A DNA stretch of 64,000 nucleotides from Diploscapter coronatus (taxonomy: Eukaryota; Nematoda; Chromadorea; Rhabditida; Rhabditidae), in assembly GCA_964036155.1 (NCBI GenBank), contig OZ038423.1:18801249-18865248 (forward strand). The letters are read 5' to 3'. The position numbers and the translations under genes were made by a program. Under the pieces are notes generated by a model. The model was given only the letters and a program-made list of their open reading frames with translations, did not search any database and had not been told where the DNA came from. Each line of letters starts with the position of its first letter. Position 1 is the first letter of the stretch. Of this stretch, positions 52,258-64,000 are shown one piece after another.

Positions 52258-55200
52258 ATGACAAACGGGGATACAATACTTGTGAATGGGGACAACGGGG
52301 ACGCCGTGCAGCCTTCTGAAGCATCCGACGCTCTGCTGACTGCCACGTCGTCAGAAGTCGGGTCCGAAGAAAATTCGGACGATCGATCCCTCGCTGGGTT
52401 CGGGTTCATGGCACTCAAGGTTGATACGAATTGTAAGTCGAAATCGCACTTCAGAATACTTTCTAACGAGTAAGACTTTGCTTTACTGGTCCAAAATATA
52501 TTTTCATAACCCGAAATGTTCAAAAACAGTTATGAACGAATTTTCATATACAGTGGCGAGCAAAAGTTTTGCCCGTCACTATCTGGAGCATCGTATTAAG
52601 ATATCGAAATAATGTGTGAAGATGTTGAAATTTTCGCTGAAAAATGACTGAACTTCTGATTCCCACCAAGTTGAAAACTTTTTCGTTTTTTGCATTTCTT
52701 GTTACATCGCAGTCTCGTGCTGACGCAATTTGATTCGCTTATGCAAATTTGAGGTAGCGCGAATTCCCTTTCTCGAATTTTGATAGAGGAAAATGCTCGG
52801 AAGAACTGAATATTGAAACAATCCAAAAATACCATCCGAAAGTAAATGGCAATCGTCAAATTTATGACATGCATTGATATTGAATTAAATTCTCTAAATA
52901 GTCGAAATGTTTCCTTTCATCGCGGCGCTCATGAGTAAGCTATTTTGCAATATTTAACTGTCCAACCCATAACCCAAAAAGAACAAATGAATGAATTTCG
53001 TAAGTTTCATACTTTTGAGCAGTGAACAAGGGCATCGTGCAAACATGAGACAACACTCATCATGCAACTAGCATGTCATTATTGGACTGTCCTGCACCAA
53101 GGCAGACCGTTAATTAGAGGATTTAGGGATATTCGACATCATTTTGGGTCATTTCTGTTGTTTGGGGGAATCAAATGAGCAAATCTCATTTGCACGGTTC
53201 TACCAGTCATTCTCCGTCATTAGATAGCCTGTTATCGGTCCTTCGCACCCAGAACCGGTTCGACTCAATTTATGTCAGTCTCCCTATCCATCCGTTTGCT
53301 GCCCGTTTTGATACCATCTCGGCAGTGTTTGTATTGAGAAAAACGTGGAATGTGTGTTGAGAGAGCGAGAGGCTACAACGTGTGAATTCAGAGATTGTTA
53401 GATGTAAAATATTAGATGGAAGATAGGAGAATTAAGAGTGGAGATGAGGGTGAGAAAAACTGCGCAGGCCCCCTTTCTTCTCTCTTGTTCCATTTCCATG
53501 ATGTCATTCAATTCAATTTTATTTTTCCGCTAACATTTTCTTCAAATAGAACTCATTTCGCGCAGTTCTGCTATGACATTATTTTGGCAACCTTTTCCCT
53601 CTGTCATTCAATAAATGAAAATCACACATTTTGCTCAAAATGACAATGCAGTTTTTACAACGTTTGCATCACTAAATTTTCCAACTCTGCAAATTTTTTA
53701 ATAGACACCATCACTTTTTATTTATGCGTGTCAAGGGTAATCCATTTTTGGAAGGAGCCGTCCTTCCATCACCAATTTGGTTGTTCGCCCCTTATCGATG
53801 CCCGATTTATCAGTCTGTCTCTTTGTGTGCGTGATGCCCCTGCATTGAACAGCGCATTTGCGTCATTCCATTTCAACTTTCAACACTAAAGCGCGTAAAT
53901 TTGGAAGGTGAAATCAGTGATAATCGGCGACTGGGAAGGGTTGATACGTAATACGAACGAAGGGGGTACAGAAATAGAACTGCCATCGTAATCAGATTCC
54001 ATGGCCAATATTTGATCGGTCTACAGTTTGAAACAGTTTCGAAACTGCACAAAACTGTTTGGAGAATCGTAAATATCAGTAAGAAGAAAGATGGGTATAG
54101 TTGATTGAAGAACAGATCAAATGCGCCAATTATCTACTGGGAGTTGGCACATTCTCGATTCTCAATTGTGTTGTTTGCAGCGCTCGACTCACCAGGAGGA
54201 TCGTGTTCGCGAGCGTCGACCCAAGCCAGTCCCATGCGAAATCTCTCTTCGGGCCATGGAGGCCTCTACGTCAGCGCTCCTGGCAAAATCATCCTCTTCG
54301 GGGAACACGCTGTTGTTTATGGAAGGGTGAGGAACTTTCTTAAAATAATTACGATTTTACGAAATGAGTACTTATACATATATATATATATATTTATTTT
54401 TTTTTTGCAAAATATGAGAAATTTCATATTGATGATCATCACCGATAAAGTGAAATTCGATTTTGATTTCTAAAATTTCAATTATTTGAAAAAATGACGA
54501 TACCAAGTCTGGAAGCGCGCTCTTTAGCCTTTCGAACCGCTATTATTGTAGCCTGATTATGATGAGATCTGGAAAACTAGTTGAAAATATTGTATCTACG
54601 AAAATTTCTTAATTTAAAAAGTTGCATTTGAAAGAAATTGATGGCAAACATGGCATGCAAAAATCATAGCACTTTCAAGTTCTCCTCCTCATTACAAGTG
54701 CTCATTTTGTTTATAACAATTCAGTTAATTATGCAATCGTCTCAAAACGATGAATACATGAATAATGTTGGATTTTCAGACAGCAATAGCGGGTTCAATC
54801 GACCTGCGCACGTACGTGTCCCTGTTCACTTCCGCAGATGGCCGAATCTATCTGAGTTTGCCTGATCTGGGGGTCGAAAAGACGTGGATGCTCAAGGATT
54901 TGCTGAAGGCTGCCGAGCGGTTGGCTCAGGAATATCCAGTTGAAGAGGATCAAATACCTTCCCTTGAGGTAAGTGCAAGAATTTTATATTGATTACCAGA
55001 GCTGTCCAAAGGTATTGAAAAAGCGTACCTATACCTGAATTAAATCAAAATTATACTTGTTATCTGTCTTAACTATGGACAGGCACAAACTTCTCATGCC
55101 TGTATACCCGTTTTCGTCCATAATTAAGAACAAAACTTCGTGCCTCTACCCTATCCTTGGGTAGCTCTATTGATAACTAAAATTTTATGAATTTCCACAA

Positions 55201-58200
55201 CGTCTTATTTAACCAAAATATCTTTCGTCGAGCGGCTTTTAATTGCAATTTTCAAATATTATATTTTTATCGTTTGAATCATAAAGATTAAGAATCGTAA
55301 ATGAATAAATGAATTGCTTCAGATTCTTGTTCCAATAGCTCGGAAGTTGTCGGGCAGCTGTGAAGATACCTGTGGAGTGCAACATTTAGCCATTCTCGCC
55401 TTTTGGTACATTTTATTGGGAGTAGCGCATAGAAAAAGGTTGGTTCAGGATAGTTTGATTTATTTTAGTTTTTTGAAGAATAGTTTTCATTTAAAATTAC
55501 TAATCACTGGTTAATAATGATTACTGTCGTAAATTCGTTATTGTGAATTTTAAGTATAGTGTAGTTAGAAAGTTTACTCGAACTATTGAATTTCCTGAAT
55601 TACACAGAAGTATTTGTGGGCATGCGCAGTTGAGTAGGAAAATGCTTGAGTTTCTATGCAAATCTATCACTTCCAGTCAATTAGTTCATAATGTCAGATT
55701 CAAGCGGAACAATTTCGCCATTCATGTTTCTGAATTTGGTTATAAAGGTGAAGAATTATTTTTATTATCGGAGACATGAATGATGAAACATGATTTATTC
55801 GTTCTTGACAAAGTGAAGTTCAATTACATCGAATGTGATGATTTGAGACGCATTACTTTTGACGCCTCACTTTGTGACGAATGAAGAATACAGTAATGTG
55901 TATAGGTGATTACGTTTAGTTGCATGGCGAAGAAGGCGGCTGCAGAGGGAGTCGAGTTGGTTGGGGGCAAAGGAATTGTGGCTGTGGAGAAGGAGACAGG
56001 ACAGACGGACACTCTCAAGCCAGAATCCATCACCGCGCAGGGCAGATCAGCCAGTGCCGATTCGACATCTTCCGCTGGCGGAAAGGAGTGCGTACTCATT
56101 TACTTCTTACTTTTTTACTTATAATTTCTCTATCGCTTTATTTCAATCATCCACTTCTTCATTTCGAGATAGTGAAAGTTGTGATAGTTTGGTGGTTGTC
56201 GAAAGCATGTAAATCGTGACGAAGCGACGACGTATTTCTTACGTAGGTTCTGCGGTGTGGAGTAGTTTCGTAAATTCATAAGTACTCACTCTATCTTTTA
56301 GTTATGAGGCAAATATTCTATTAGAGCATATCATAAAGAGGTTAATTTTATGAAACCATTGAAGAATGTTCTCATTTCAGAGATTTACTTGCCGTAAAAG
56401 CGACTGTCCGCTTCAAATTGCCAAGCTGTGTTGGTTTGGGTTCATCGGGTAGGCGGTTTAAATTATCTTAAAATATTACAGGGTAAAACGTAATTTAGTG
56501 GCGCCTATTAATTTTATCTTAGTGTTGAATTTGAACCAAATGACCGATATTTCGTTCAAATTTCTTCTTAATTCTAAGAAAACGAACACCGAAGTTACAT
56601 GTCTGTCACTTTTGTTACGAAGATATTGCAAAATTTCTTGCAAGAGAATTTCGAATGCGTTGAAATGAGGCCACTATAATTATGGTCCGCCCTATAAAAA
56701 GTCTCTAAAGATGCAAATTTATCTTACCGTAGAACCTCCATTTAAAGCCCCCCTCTAGAAAGGTATTGAAATTAGAAACCTCCGGACTTCTATTAGAGGT
56801 TTTACGGCATTCGAAAACTTCGATCCATTTTAAAGAGATTTATTTCCGAATCAACCTACTGAAGATAAAGATCTTTACCTTTTTAGATTGCATAATGTTT
56901 CAGGTGCTTACTGTGTTTGCATTGCCACGGCTCTTCTACAAACTGCAGGTCTGATTCCCGCCCCTTCGATTGTTGTAAGTCATTCCTTCTATTGATCATC
57001 TTGATTTATTGATTGACTGCAGACAGACGAGGAAGGGAGTCTGACGTGGGAGGACAAAGACCTGGACATGATTCGGAAGTGGGCGACTGCCGCAGAGTCG
57101 CTCATTCACGGAAGGGCATCGGGTCTCGATGCGGCTGTTTGCACTTACGGTAGGTCACAAGCATTGCATGAACAGACAGGAGCGCTCTGTTGGATCCATG
57201 TGAACAAGGATATGTAAAAAAAAATTCTCTTTCCACAAACCTCTGTTCATATGGGGATATCAATCTGCTTTATCTTTTAACTGCCAATTAGATCAATAGT
57301 AAAGAAATTACGCTTTTACACGATGTCTTGGCGGATTTAGTAGTTTTTTTTATAGGGTTTCATAGATGTCTGGATGAGTTATCAAATAGAACAGCTCACA
57401 CTTTCTCTAGCAATACACATTTCATTGGATTTATTCTCCATAAGTAGTATCAGAATTTAGTTTGGCATGATTATGCGTAACTTTTATGATTTAAATCAAA
57501 GAAAAGGAACCCTAGTGGGATATTTTTTGTCAATCCCGAAATTATATCACAAAATAATCAAAGTTAACTAAATGTGACTAGATTAGATTCATAGGCCTTG
57601 ACGATTTCTTGCAAATGCTGTTTCTATCTAAAATGTCGTTCAAACGCTCTACTATATTACGGCTTTCTGCGTCAAAAGTGCTTTACTATCAAAAATAATA
57701 ATCACAAGAATGTTGAAAATCTTTCAAGATTTACTGAGATTTTGGTTGAAAACAAAAGTGTGTCAGTTCTTGTTCCTGTTTTCCTAACTGCTCACTTTAG
57801 GGTCACAAATTCGAAATTACGGCTACCAGAGTTTTACGCATCTCGGCTATGTAGGATGCTATGGTAATTTATCGCAGCAATCAAGGGATCTTTCGATGAA
57901 TTTTCCGATTGAAAAGTTAACAATATTATTCAACCATTTTCTTCGTTTTGTTAAGCCATTAAAATTTTTAAAATCAAAAACAAAATCTGAGAGATCCCTT
58001 TGTCGAGTTACCGTATCCTCTATCTGACGTATCGTTAATTTTGGCTGACTAAAACTATCGCCTTTTGCTACGCTTGCACAAACAATTTTCATTTCTAAAC
58101 TCACTTTTCCGCTGTCTAATTTCGACGCAAAATACTTCGCTATTCTTTTCTATCGCACTAAACTCAATGATCAAATGAGAATGAGTGCTTCAAATTTCCG

Positions 58201-61200
58201 TCCATTTAGTTACTCTAAATTTTTACCTTCGAATCACAGCTTTCGACATTGTAACTCTGTACAGTATGCTTTTGCCTTTGAATGATGATTTTATTTATTT
58301 TCAACTCATAACACACTTCTGAAGTGAATAACGTTTGTTTGGATGTCAACTAGAGTTGACAATTTGACAATGACAGGGAATTGGTGTGATTGCCAAAGAC
58401 CATACCAAACCCTTCGTTTACTGCTTGAGACAAACGATGTCTATTCGTGACTATTTTATGTAAATATTCATGATCGTTTTTCTCATTCGATAGTTCACTT
58501 TTCTGTCATCTAGTAGTATGTAGAATTGATTCTCTGCATGTCGCCTTTCTTTCATACTTTGAAACGAGATTAATGCGTTCACAAACAACCAATTATGTTC
58601 GAACTAATCAATTAGGTGGGAGCCAATTAAATGAAACCGACCAATTAAGTCCTGGGACAATTGCCCTTCCAATCACCCAAAATGTGTATGAAAGAGCGGT
58701 GAACTGTTCTATCAGAGCGTTTCATTCCGAGCAACGAATTCCAATTGGCTAATCTCTTTCCTCACTCTTCAACTATTAAACTATCCTGCAATTTGCTCTG
58801 CTAACTTTATACAATCATGTAGCCAATCAATCATCGATGATGCTAATTATTTCAGGCGGAGTCGCTAGCTTCAAGCCAGGAACGCCTATTGAGCATTTGA
58901 AAAAGTAGGAAAATAACATATTTTAAAAGGAATAATGATGATTGTTGTTTCAGCTTGCCTGATTTACGAGTGATTTTGGTGAATTCAAAAGTTGAACGCA
59001 ATACCTCGCGGATGGTACAAATTGTTAAGGAGAAACTTAAAAAGGTATTTTAAAGCTCATTCTAGCATTGGACTGAGGAACAAATCTTGCGACACTAAAT
59101 TTCTAATTTACTCAAAGGATGTAGACTGAACCAATCGAACTGTAAACTTACATACATATTTAACATTGTATGAGCTAAATACCCCCAAAGTTGCAACTGA
59201 TTTCGAATTATTCTGGAAGAGCAATGCTTTCAACAACGCTTAGATCTGTGAACATGAAAAGCAACCAGTAAAAATAAAGAACCATTTCACAGCTCTTCCT
59301 GAATAAATCAAATCTGATTGAAATCTTGATGAATTTAGAGAACACATAGTGTAATATGTCTACAATTTTTCCGCATAGTGTAGGGGTGAGCTTAGTTCTG
59401 TAGAACAATTACAAATTTGGGGTTGAAAGGATTTTTCATAACCAAATAACTTGATCAGAATATTCTGTAACAAACTATGCTAAAATTTTTTCCTATCTTA
59501 CCCATTTATTTCCATTGAATTTGACGAAGTTTTATATCGAAGTGATATGCGAAAATTGACAAAAATATAATTTAAATTCAAATGCAATGCATTCCTAAAT
59601 TAAAAAAAAAAGTGGAAAGTTACATATGATGCGATTTTCCGAATAATCAATTGCTATTTTTCACAATTCAATTTCAATATTTTGCAGTTCCCTAAAGTAG
59701 TGGACGGAATGTTCTGTTCGATAGACGAGATCTCGCACGAGGCAGCAGACATTCTGCATCGACCTGTGTTGGAGAATGGGGATGGCACAGCCGTAGGCAC
59801 GGATGTCTCGTCTACTCCTATCGAAAATGGACAAGTCCAAACTGGAATCCTTTCCAACATTGTGCCTGAGGGAGATCATCATTCATTACAGGTAAATTTC
59901 TAGAGAAATAGAAAATTATTCATTCAACGCAAAGTCCATGATATTGTCTAAAATGTTACGAGGTTGAGATTTGTCAGAAAAAAGAGGTGACAGTGAATAC
60001 AGGAAGTTGGTTCGTTTTGAAAATACAGAATACACTGTTTTGAAATATTTGAATGAAATTATCCTACCTTTATACGTAATTATTTCACCATAAAATCAGA
60101 TGTGAGATATATTTCAAAGATAGATGTATTCCTCAAATATAAAATTGTACAAAATGCTTTGGTGATAGAAAACGATGAGCAAGTAAGGTAAAGGCAATAA
60201 TGCTGATTGTTTTGTGCAGCCAACACATGCGGGTAGCGTTCGGTCGTCGTCACTGGCTTCGTACGTCGCAGGCGGCAAGCGGCACTCCTCCGCCTCTGCC
60301 ATTTCCGGCACCAGCGAACGAGGCGAAAACGCTGACACTTACAGTAAACTTAATGTAAGTTTAACACATGAATATCGTATTTCTTTCTTCTAATTTGGAA
60401 GGTTAGCTCACCCTTTGATTTTTTCTTATAAACCATATCTTATGGTATTATTTTATTTAAAAATCTAAATCCATTGCTCCTCAAAGGCCCATTAAAATGT
60501 TTTTGCAATTCACATTTTTGCCGGACAAAATTGAGAGATACAAACTTCATCTCCAAATGTGTGAAAGAATGGGGTGTCCTTCTAGTGAAATAAATACGAT
60601 AAATGCTTTTTGTACGCTTTATTAAATTATTAAAAGTTGAACACAATGCGAATTATTCTAATTCAGGAACTTTGTCGTATGAATAACCAGCTTCTAATAG
60701 CCCTAGGAGTCGGACATCCAAAGGTAACTTTAGTTGGTTTCTTCAAACAATGCTCTATTTTTCTTCTAATTTCAGGTCGATCAAATTTGTACGATATTGG
60801 CTCGATACGGCATTCATCCGAAGATGACGGGCGCTGGAGGGGGTGGATGCGTTTTCGCGTTCCTCAAACCTGGTATGCAGCAATTCAGTGTTTTTCCATG
60901 ACACTACCCTGATATATCCCTTTCAGATACGCCACAAACGTTGTTGGATATGATCAGTAGTGAATTGAATAAATTGGGCTACGAGGTTTGGCAGCCTCCT
61001 TTGGGCGGACCTGGAGTGGTAGGAACTTTTCAAAATATAGAAATTATGATTATTATTATTATTACGACTTATCATGATAAAATCCAACGCCTATTTACGA
61101 AAAATAATCACTTCATAATTTGATCCCTCATTTTTGCATTTGGAATATTAGCATATTGATCATAAGTAGCGATAAAATGAACAAATAGTTCACAATTTAC

Positions 61201-61491
61201 ATTAATCTATTCTCTAGAATCATCCAACTTTAATCGACAAAAACAAATTATGTTAAAGTTGCTAATTGCGCTTTAACTTCGTTGGAAATATTAGTTTGAC
61301 TTTTGGACACATAGATTTTATATCACATCATCAATACTTTATTGTTGAAATTGAAAAAAGTATTTATATTCTACAAAATTATTAGGTATCAATTCCTGTA
61401 TTTTCAGGTGGAGCATTCTCGCAAACCGGATCTGTTTTCGACGCCAATCTCCTCGACGACGTGCAGCACACCGGCCTCTAAGCACAAATAG
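52258..61491 (+). CDS. mvk: Mevalonate kinase, extended form
   Basis: Sixteen exons (52258-52432, 54181-54326, 54780-54968, 55323-55438, 55920-56087, 56381-56448, 56904-56974, 57023-57149, 58856-58904, 58954-59044, 59688-59891, 60220-60354, 60667-60723, 60776-60872, 60927-61018, 61408-61491) join in frame to 622 residues; animal enzymes are near 390-400. GHMP-kinase motifs are intact: SAPGKIILFGEHAVVYGR (about 90-107), the ATP loop GLGSSGAY (283-290), HGRASGLDAAV with the catalytic-base Asp347, and TGAGGGGC (550-557). It phosphorylates mevalonate to 5-phosphomevalonate with ATP in the cytosol/peroxisome, feeding isoprenoid synthesis. Extra length comes from a Ser/acidic N-terminus (1-76), an insert at about 209-264 encoded by its own exon, and a Ser/Gly-rich insert at about 425-510. 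A second in-frame ATG at 54234 (residue 77) would give the classical N-terminus. A 3' splice site 22 bases before the first ATG suggests trans-splicing. Confidence 0.9.
52551..53024. mobile_element. Possible Tc1-like MITE in mevalonate kinase intron 1
   Basis: The left end CAGTGGCGAGCAAAAGTTTT, preceded by TATA, is a typical Tc1-like terminus. The right end CATACTTTTGAGCAGTG is an imperfect inverted match. The right TA flank is missing, so the boundary is approximate. Confidence 0.4.
56725..56809. mobile_element. Short foldback element in mevalonate kinase intron 6
   Basis: TACCGTAGAACCTCCATTT and the reverse complement of the right end (TGCCGTAAAACCTCTAATA) match at most positions. The unit is about 85 bases with no coding capacity. 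Pogo-like MITEs often carry such a (C/A)GT-AAAACCTCT terminus; the family assignment is inference. Confidence 0.4.
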
Positions 61492-63734
61492 CGCCTCTTC
61501 CTGAATTCCTCCATAAATTCTCCCAATCTGCTCCGAAAAGAAAACCACTTGCTGCCTGACATATTTTCACTGAAATCAACTAAATATCTAAATAATCATA
61601 GAGAATCTATAGAATACGAAATGTGAATGGGTTTCGAAAAAAAATCAAGAAATTGGTAATGGATGGTATATTCATTCACACATTTCGTGATTATATTCAA
61701 CAGAGATTTATAATAAAAATTTCCGGTTTTAGATTTCAGTTTCGTCATCAAACTCAAAGTAATTTTAGAATCATTCTATTTTTGCAAGTAAATTTCATAA
61801 AACGATTCTAAAATGTGTCGACCCTTCCACTTTCTCAAATCCCCTCAAAACTAATCGTTGCCTATTAGGTAAATTGAAATTTTATTCTTTATTTTAAAAT
61901 TTATTAATTAATAAAATGATTAATATATGTTTTATCTATCCAAATTTATATATTTCACCATTTATACAGAGTTCTATATTTTTCAACAGAAAATTGTTTG
62001 TCGAAAATTTCGATTTCTAAGTTTTATTGATCATTTTTGAGATATGACTATTTCATGTGAATTGTTTCCACTCAGACAATTCTCTATTCTACTCGGTTAG
62101 ATGTGTCAATTTTGCAATTGATTATTCATTTCGATAAGTAAACCCAAATATGATAGTATTCGAGAATTCTAATTGTTTCTTCGCAAAACACAACACTCAG
62201 CCAGTTGCTTTCTAACACATTGATTTGTTCAGAAATGTTCAAACTTTTAGAGAATTTTAACAAAATAAATTGATACAATTTTAGTCTCGGCTATTAATGG
62301 TTGATGCGTGAACTGTTAGGCTTCTGAATGTCATTACTATTGCCAGCTGATGAATTTTAATTGTTCTGATTGCAATACTGAGTCTAACACTTAGCGTTCA
62401 TCTCCTAGTCAAATAGTTCGCTAATCTAGATTTGGCCGTTCAATCTCTAGGGGTAGTAGCGACAATATAACATTGTTTTGTTTTCACCATTTACTTTTCT
62501 TTTAATTTTATTTTTCTAGATTTTCAAATTCGGATATTCATCAATTTTTCGTTCTCCGTGCTTCTCTCCTCCCGGTGAAAACCTCGATTCACAAATTCTT
62601 TAGAGTTTTATTACATTTAAATATACCTTCATTTAAATTAAGTAACTTTTATTTTATTCTTCTCAAATACATTTTCATTTATGAGTCATGAACTGAAAGC
62701 TCAGCAGATTTCTACTTATTTACCCTTCAGAATTTCACCTTTCTCATTTCATTTTCCTAGTTGTTTTGTCTAATTTCGTGTGTGTGATTTCATTGTTTAT
62801 TCGTTCATTTTCTTCATATATTTTCACTAGTTCTGAACGTTTTGCCATGTCAAAAATTTTAACAAATTCAAATGAAAATATTTAAAATCAGATCAGATCA
62901 ATCTTTGTTTATTTACAAAGCCACTTAGCGGCTGGCAGGAAATGTTTGTTCGAAAATGAAAGACAACAAAAATAATTCGGCAATTTTTGCAAAGTCTGAG
63001 GAAAACAAATAAATTTCACGCAGATCAAACAGGGTGAAGTTGACTGTGGTTATCATCTCTGCGTTTGAAATTTCCCAACAAATTTGATAGACGAAGTTTC
63101 GATGCTGAAAGTGCAGTTTTACAGTACATCTCTAATTGGCAATGAAGATCTTAGATCTTGTTATGCTATGATAAATTTCATGTGAAAACTGAAATAAAAT
63201 TATAAAGTGGGCGTCAAAAGTTACTTTTACCACATTTATAGCATAATATCAATAGCAACAGCCTAATCGACGAGGATGCACGAATTTTTAATTTAACACT
63301 TTTCTAAGTCGAATTCGAAGTTCGTGCACCTCGGGTTTTAATTCTAATAAAAAGCAGAAATTTATATACCTTTTATGCATAAAAAAAACTTCAAAGCATC
63401 TTCATTTATTTGAAGATCAACATATGATTTTCGACAATTTTGATTAATATGCGAATCTTGGCTCTATACTTAGGCTCCGCAAACACATTTCTCATGGTTA
63501 TTTTTACGACGCAAAAACCATATCCACGAACAGATACTGGTGTGACTAAGATATTTGGGCCATAAAACAGTTTTCCCGAACGCATTTTTACCTACTTTGT
63601 AGATCAAAACAAACTGAAGGCGTGAACACGCATTTTGTCTCTTTAAATTCGCGTACACATTGTGTGTTGCAGATCCTATTTATACTTTTTACATTTTTTA
63701 AATTCACAACCAACTCAAACTAGCAATGGTTTAC
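61492..63734. other. Intergenic, after mevalonate kinase
   Basis: AATAAA at 61712-61717 is the likely polyadenylation signal of mevalonate kinase. Beyond it no firm gene is seen. One minus-strand segment around 62935-63005, after a TTTTCCTCAG site, could be the last exon of the right-edge gene (it would add DFAKIAELFLL... in frame and then stop), but this is weak. Confidence 0.4.
61712..61717 (+). terminator. Polyadenylation signal of mevalonate kinase
   Basis: AATAAA 221 bases after the stop codon on the + strand. Confidence 0.4.
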
Positions 63735-63988
63735 CTTTGCTCATGGACTTCAATTTATCGCGAAGATCTCCACTATTATTGAGAATGACCAATTCGTCGA
63801 TCAACGGTCCTTCAGGCACAAGCGGACCTTGTTCCGACTTGTCTGATTTATTCGACGATCTTCTTCTGTCGCAACTCACAATTCGGGCAGGACTTGCGCC
63901 TAAAAACGAACGAATTTATATAGTTTATATTTCCGTTCAGATAGATACCGTATTTATCTTTTTGCAGCTGTCTAACGATATCCTTGTT
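63735..63988 (-). CDS. Two exons of an unrecognised gene at the right edge (partial)
   Basis: Exons 63949-63988 and 63735-63899 join in frame, with good sites (TTGCTATTGCAG, GTATCT, TTTTTAG, GTAAAC). The visible protein reads NKDIVRQLQKDKYG, then a Ser/Arg/Lys-rich stretch (DRRRSSNKSDKSEQ), then PEGPLIDELVILNNSGDLRD and KLKSMSK. The gene enters from beyond the window and continues to lower coordinates after 63735. I do not recognise the family. The opposite strand is also open here (63662-63997) but has no comparable splice logic. Confidence 0.45.
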
Positions 63989-64000
63989 CTGCAATAGCAA

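Overview
The window is nuclear DNA of a small metazoan, most likely a nematode. The genes are multi-exon with GT-AG introns, many only 40-48 bases long. The + strand is AT-rich and the proteins are animal families (cohesin RAD21, CYP4 P450, LOTUS-domain protein, mevalonate kinase, acyl-CoA-binding protein, F-box/kelch). Almost every start codon lies 0-25 bases after a good 3' splice site (...TTTCAG/TTTAG) with no matching upstream exon. That is the signature of spliced-leader trans-splicing. No rRNA, tRNA or CRISPR array was seen.

Layout. 1-4172 is the left arm of a large inverted duplication carrying a broken fatty-acid-elongase-like (ELO) gene. 4749-6002 (-) encodes an F-box/kelch protein with seven tiny introns. 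7307-9408 (+) is an acyl-CoA-binding protein; its 1.7-kb first intron holds two small unrecognised genes on the opposite strand. 9719-12250 is a 2.5-kb palindromic repeat element that appears to have landed in the 5' leader of a small 54-residue gene (coding 12255-12869), whose intron also carries a mariner-type MITE. 13402-16680 (-) is the kleisin RAD21 in nine exons. It is divergent, with 173 bases between start codons, from a CYP4 cytochrome P450 (16854-20334, +, 13 exons). 21803-25130 is the right arm of the inverted duplication with the second broken ELO gene. 25645-30037 (+) encodes a 727-residue protein with three LOTUS (OST-HTH) domains and long disordered segments.

30125-52257 is a 22-kb stretch with no convincing gene. 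It is rich in polypyrimidine tracts on the + strand and holds a few MITE-like elements. 52258-61491 (+) is mevalonate kinase in 16 exons, with an N-terminal extension and internal inserts. At the right edge two exons of an unrecognised (-) gene are visible (63735-63988).

The genes do not form one pathway. Mevalonate kinase, acyl-CoA-binding protein, P450 and the decayed elongases all concern lipid metabolism, but they are separate transcription units. RAD21 (chromosome cohesion) and the LOTUS protein (probable germ-granule RNA regulator) have germline/nuclear roles. All exon joins were read by eye from splice consensus and frame continuity; each full model quoted stays in frame through every join. 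Intron boundaries remain predictions.
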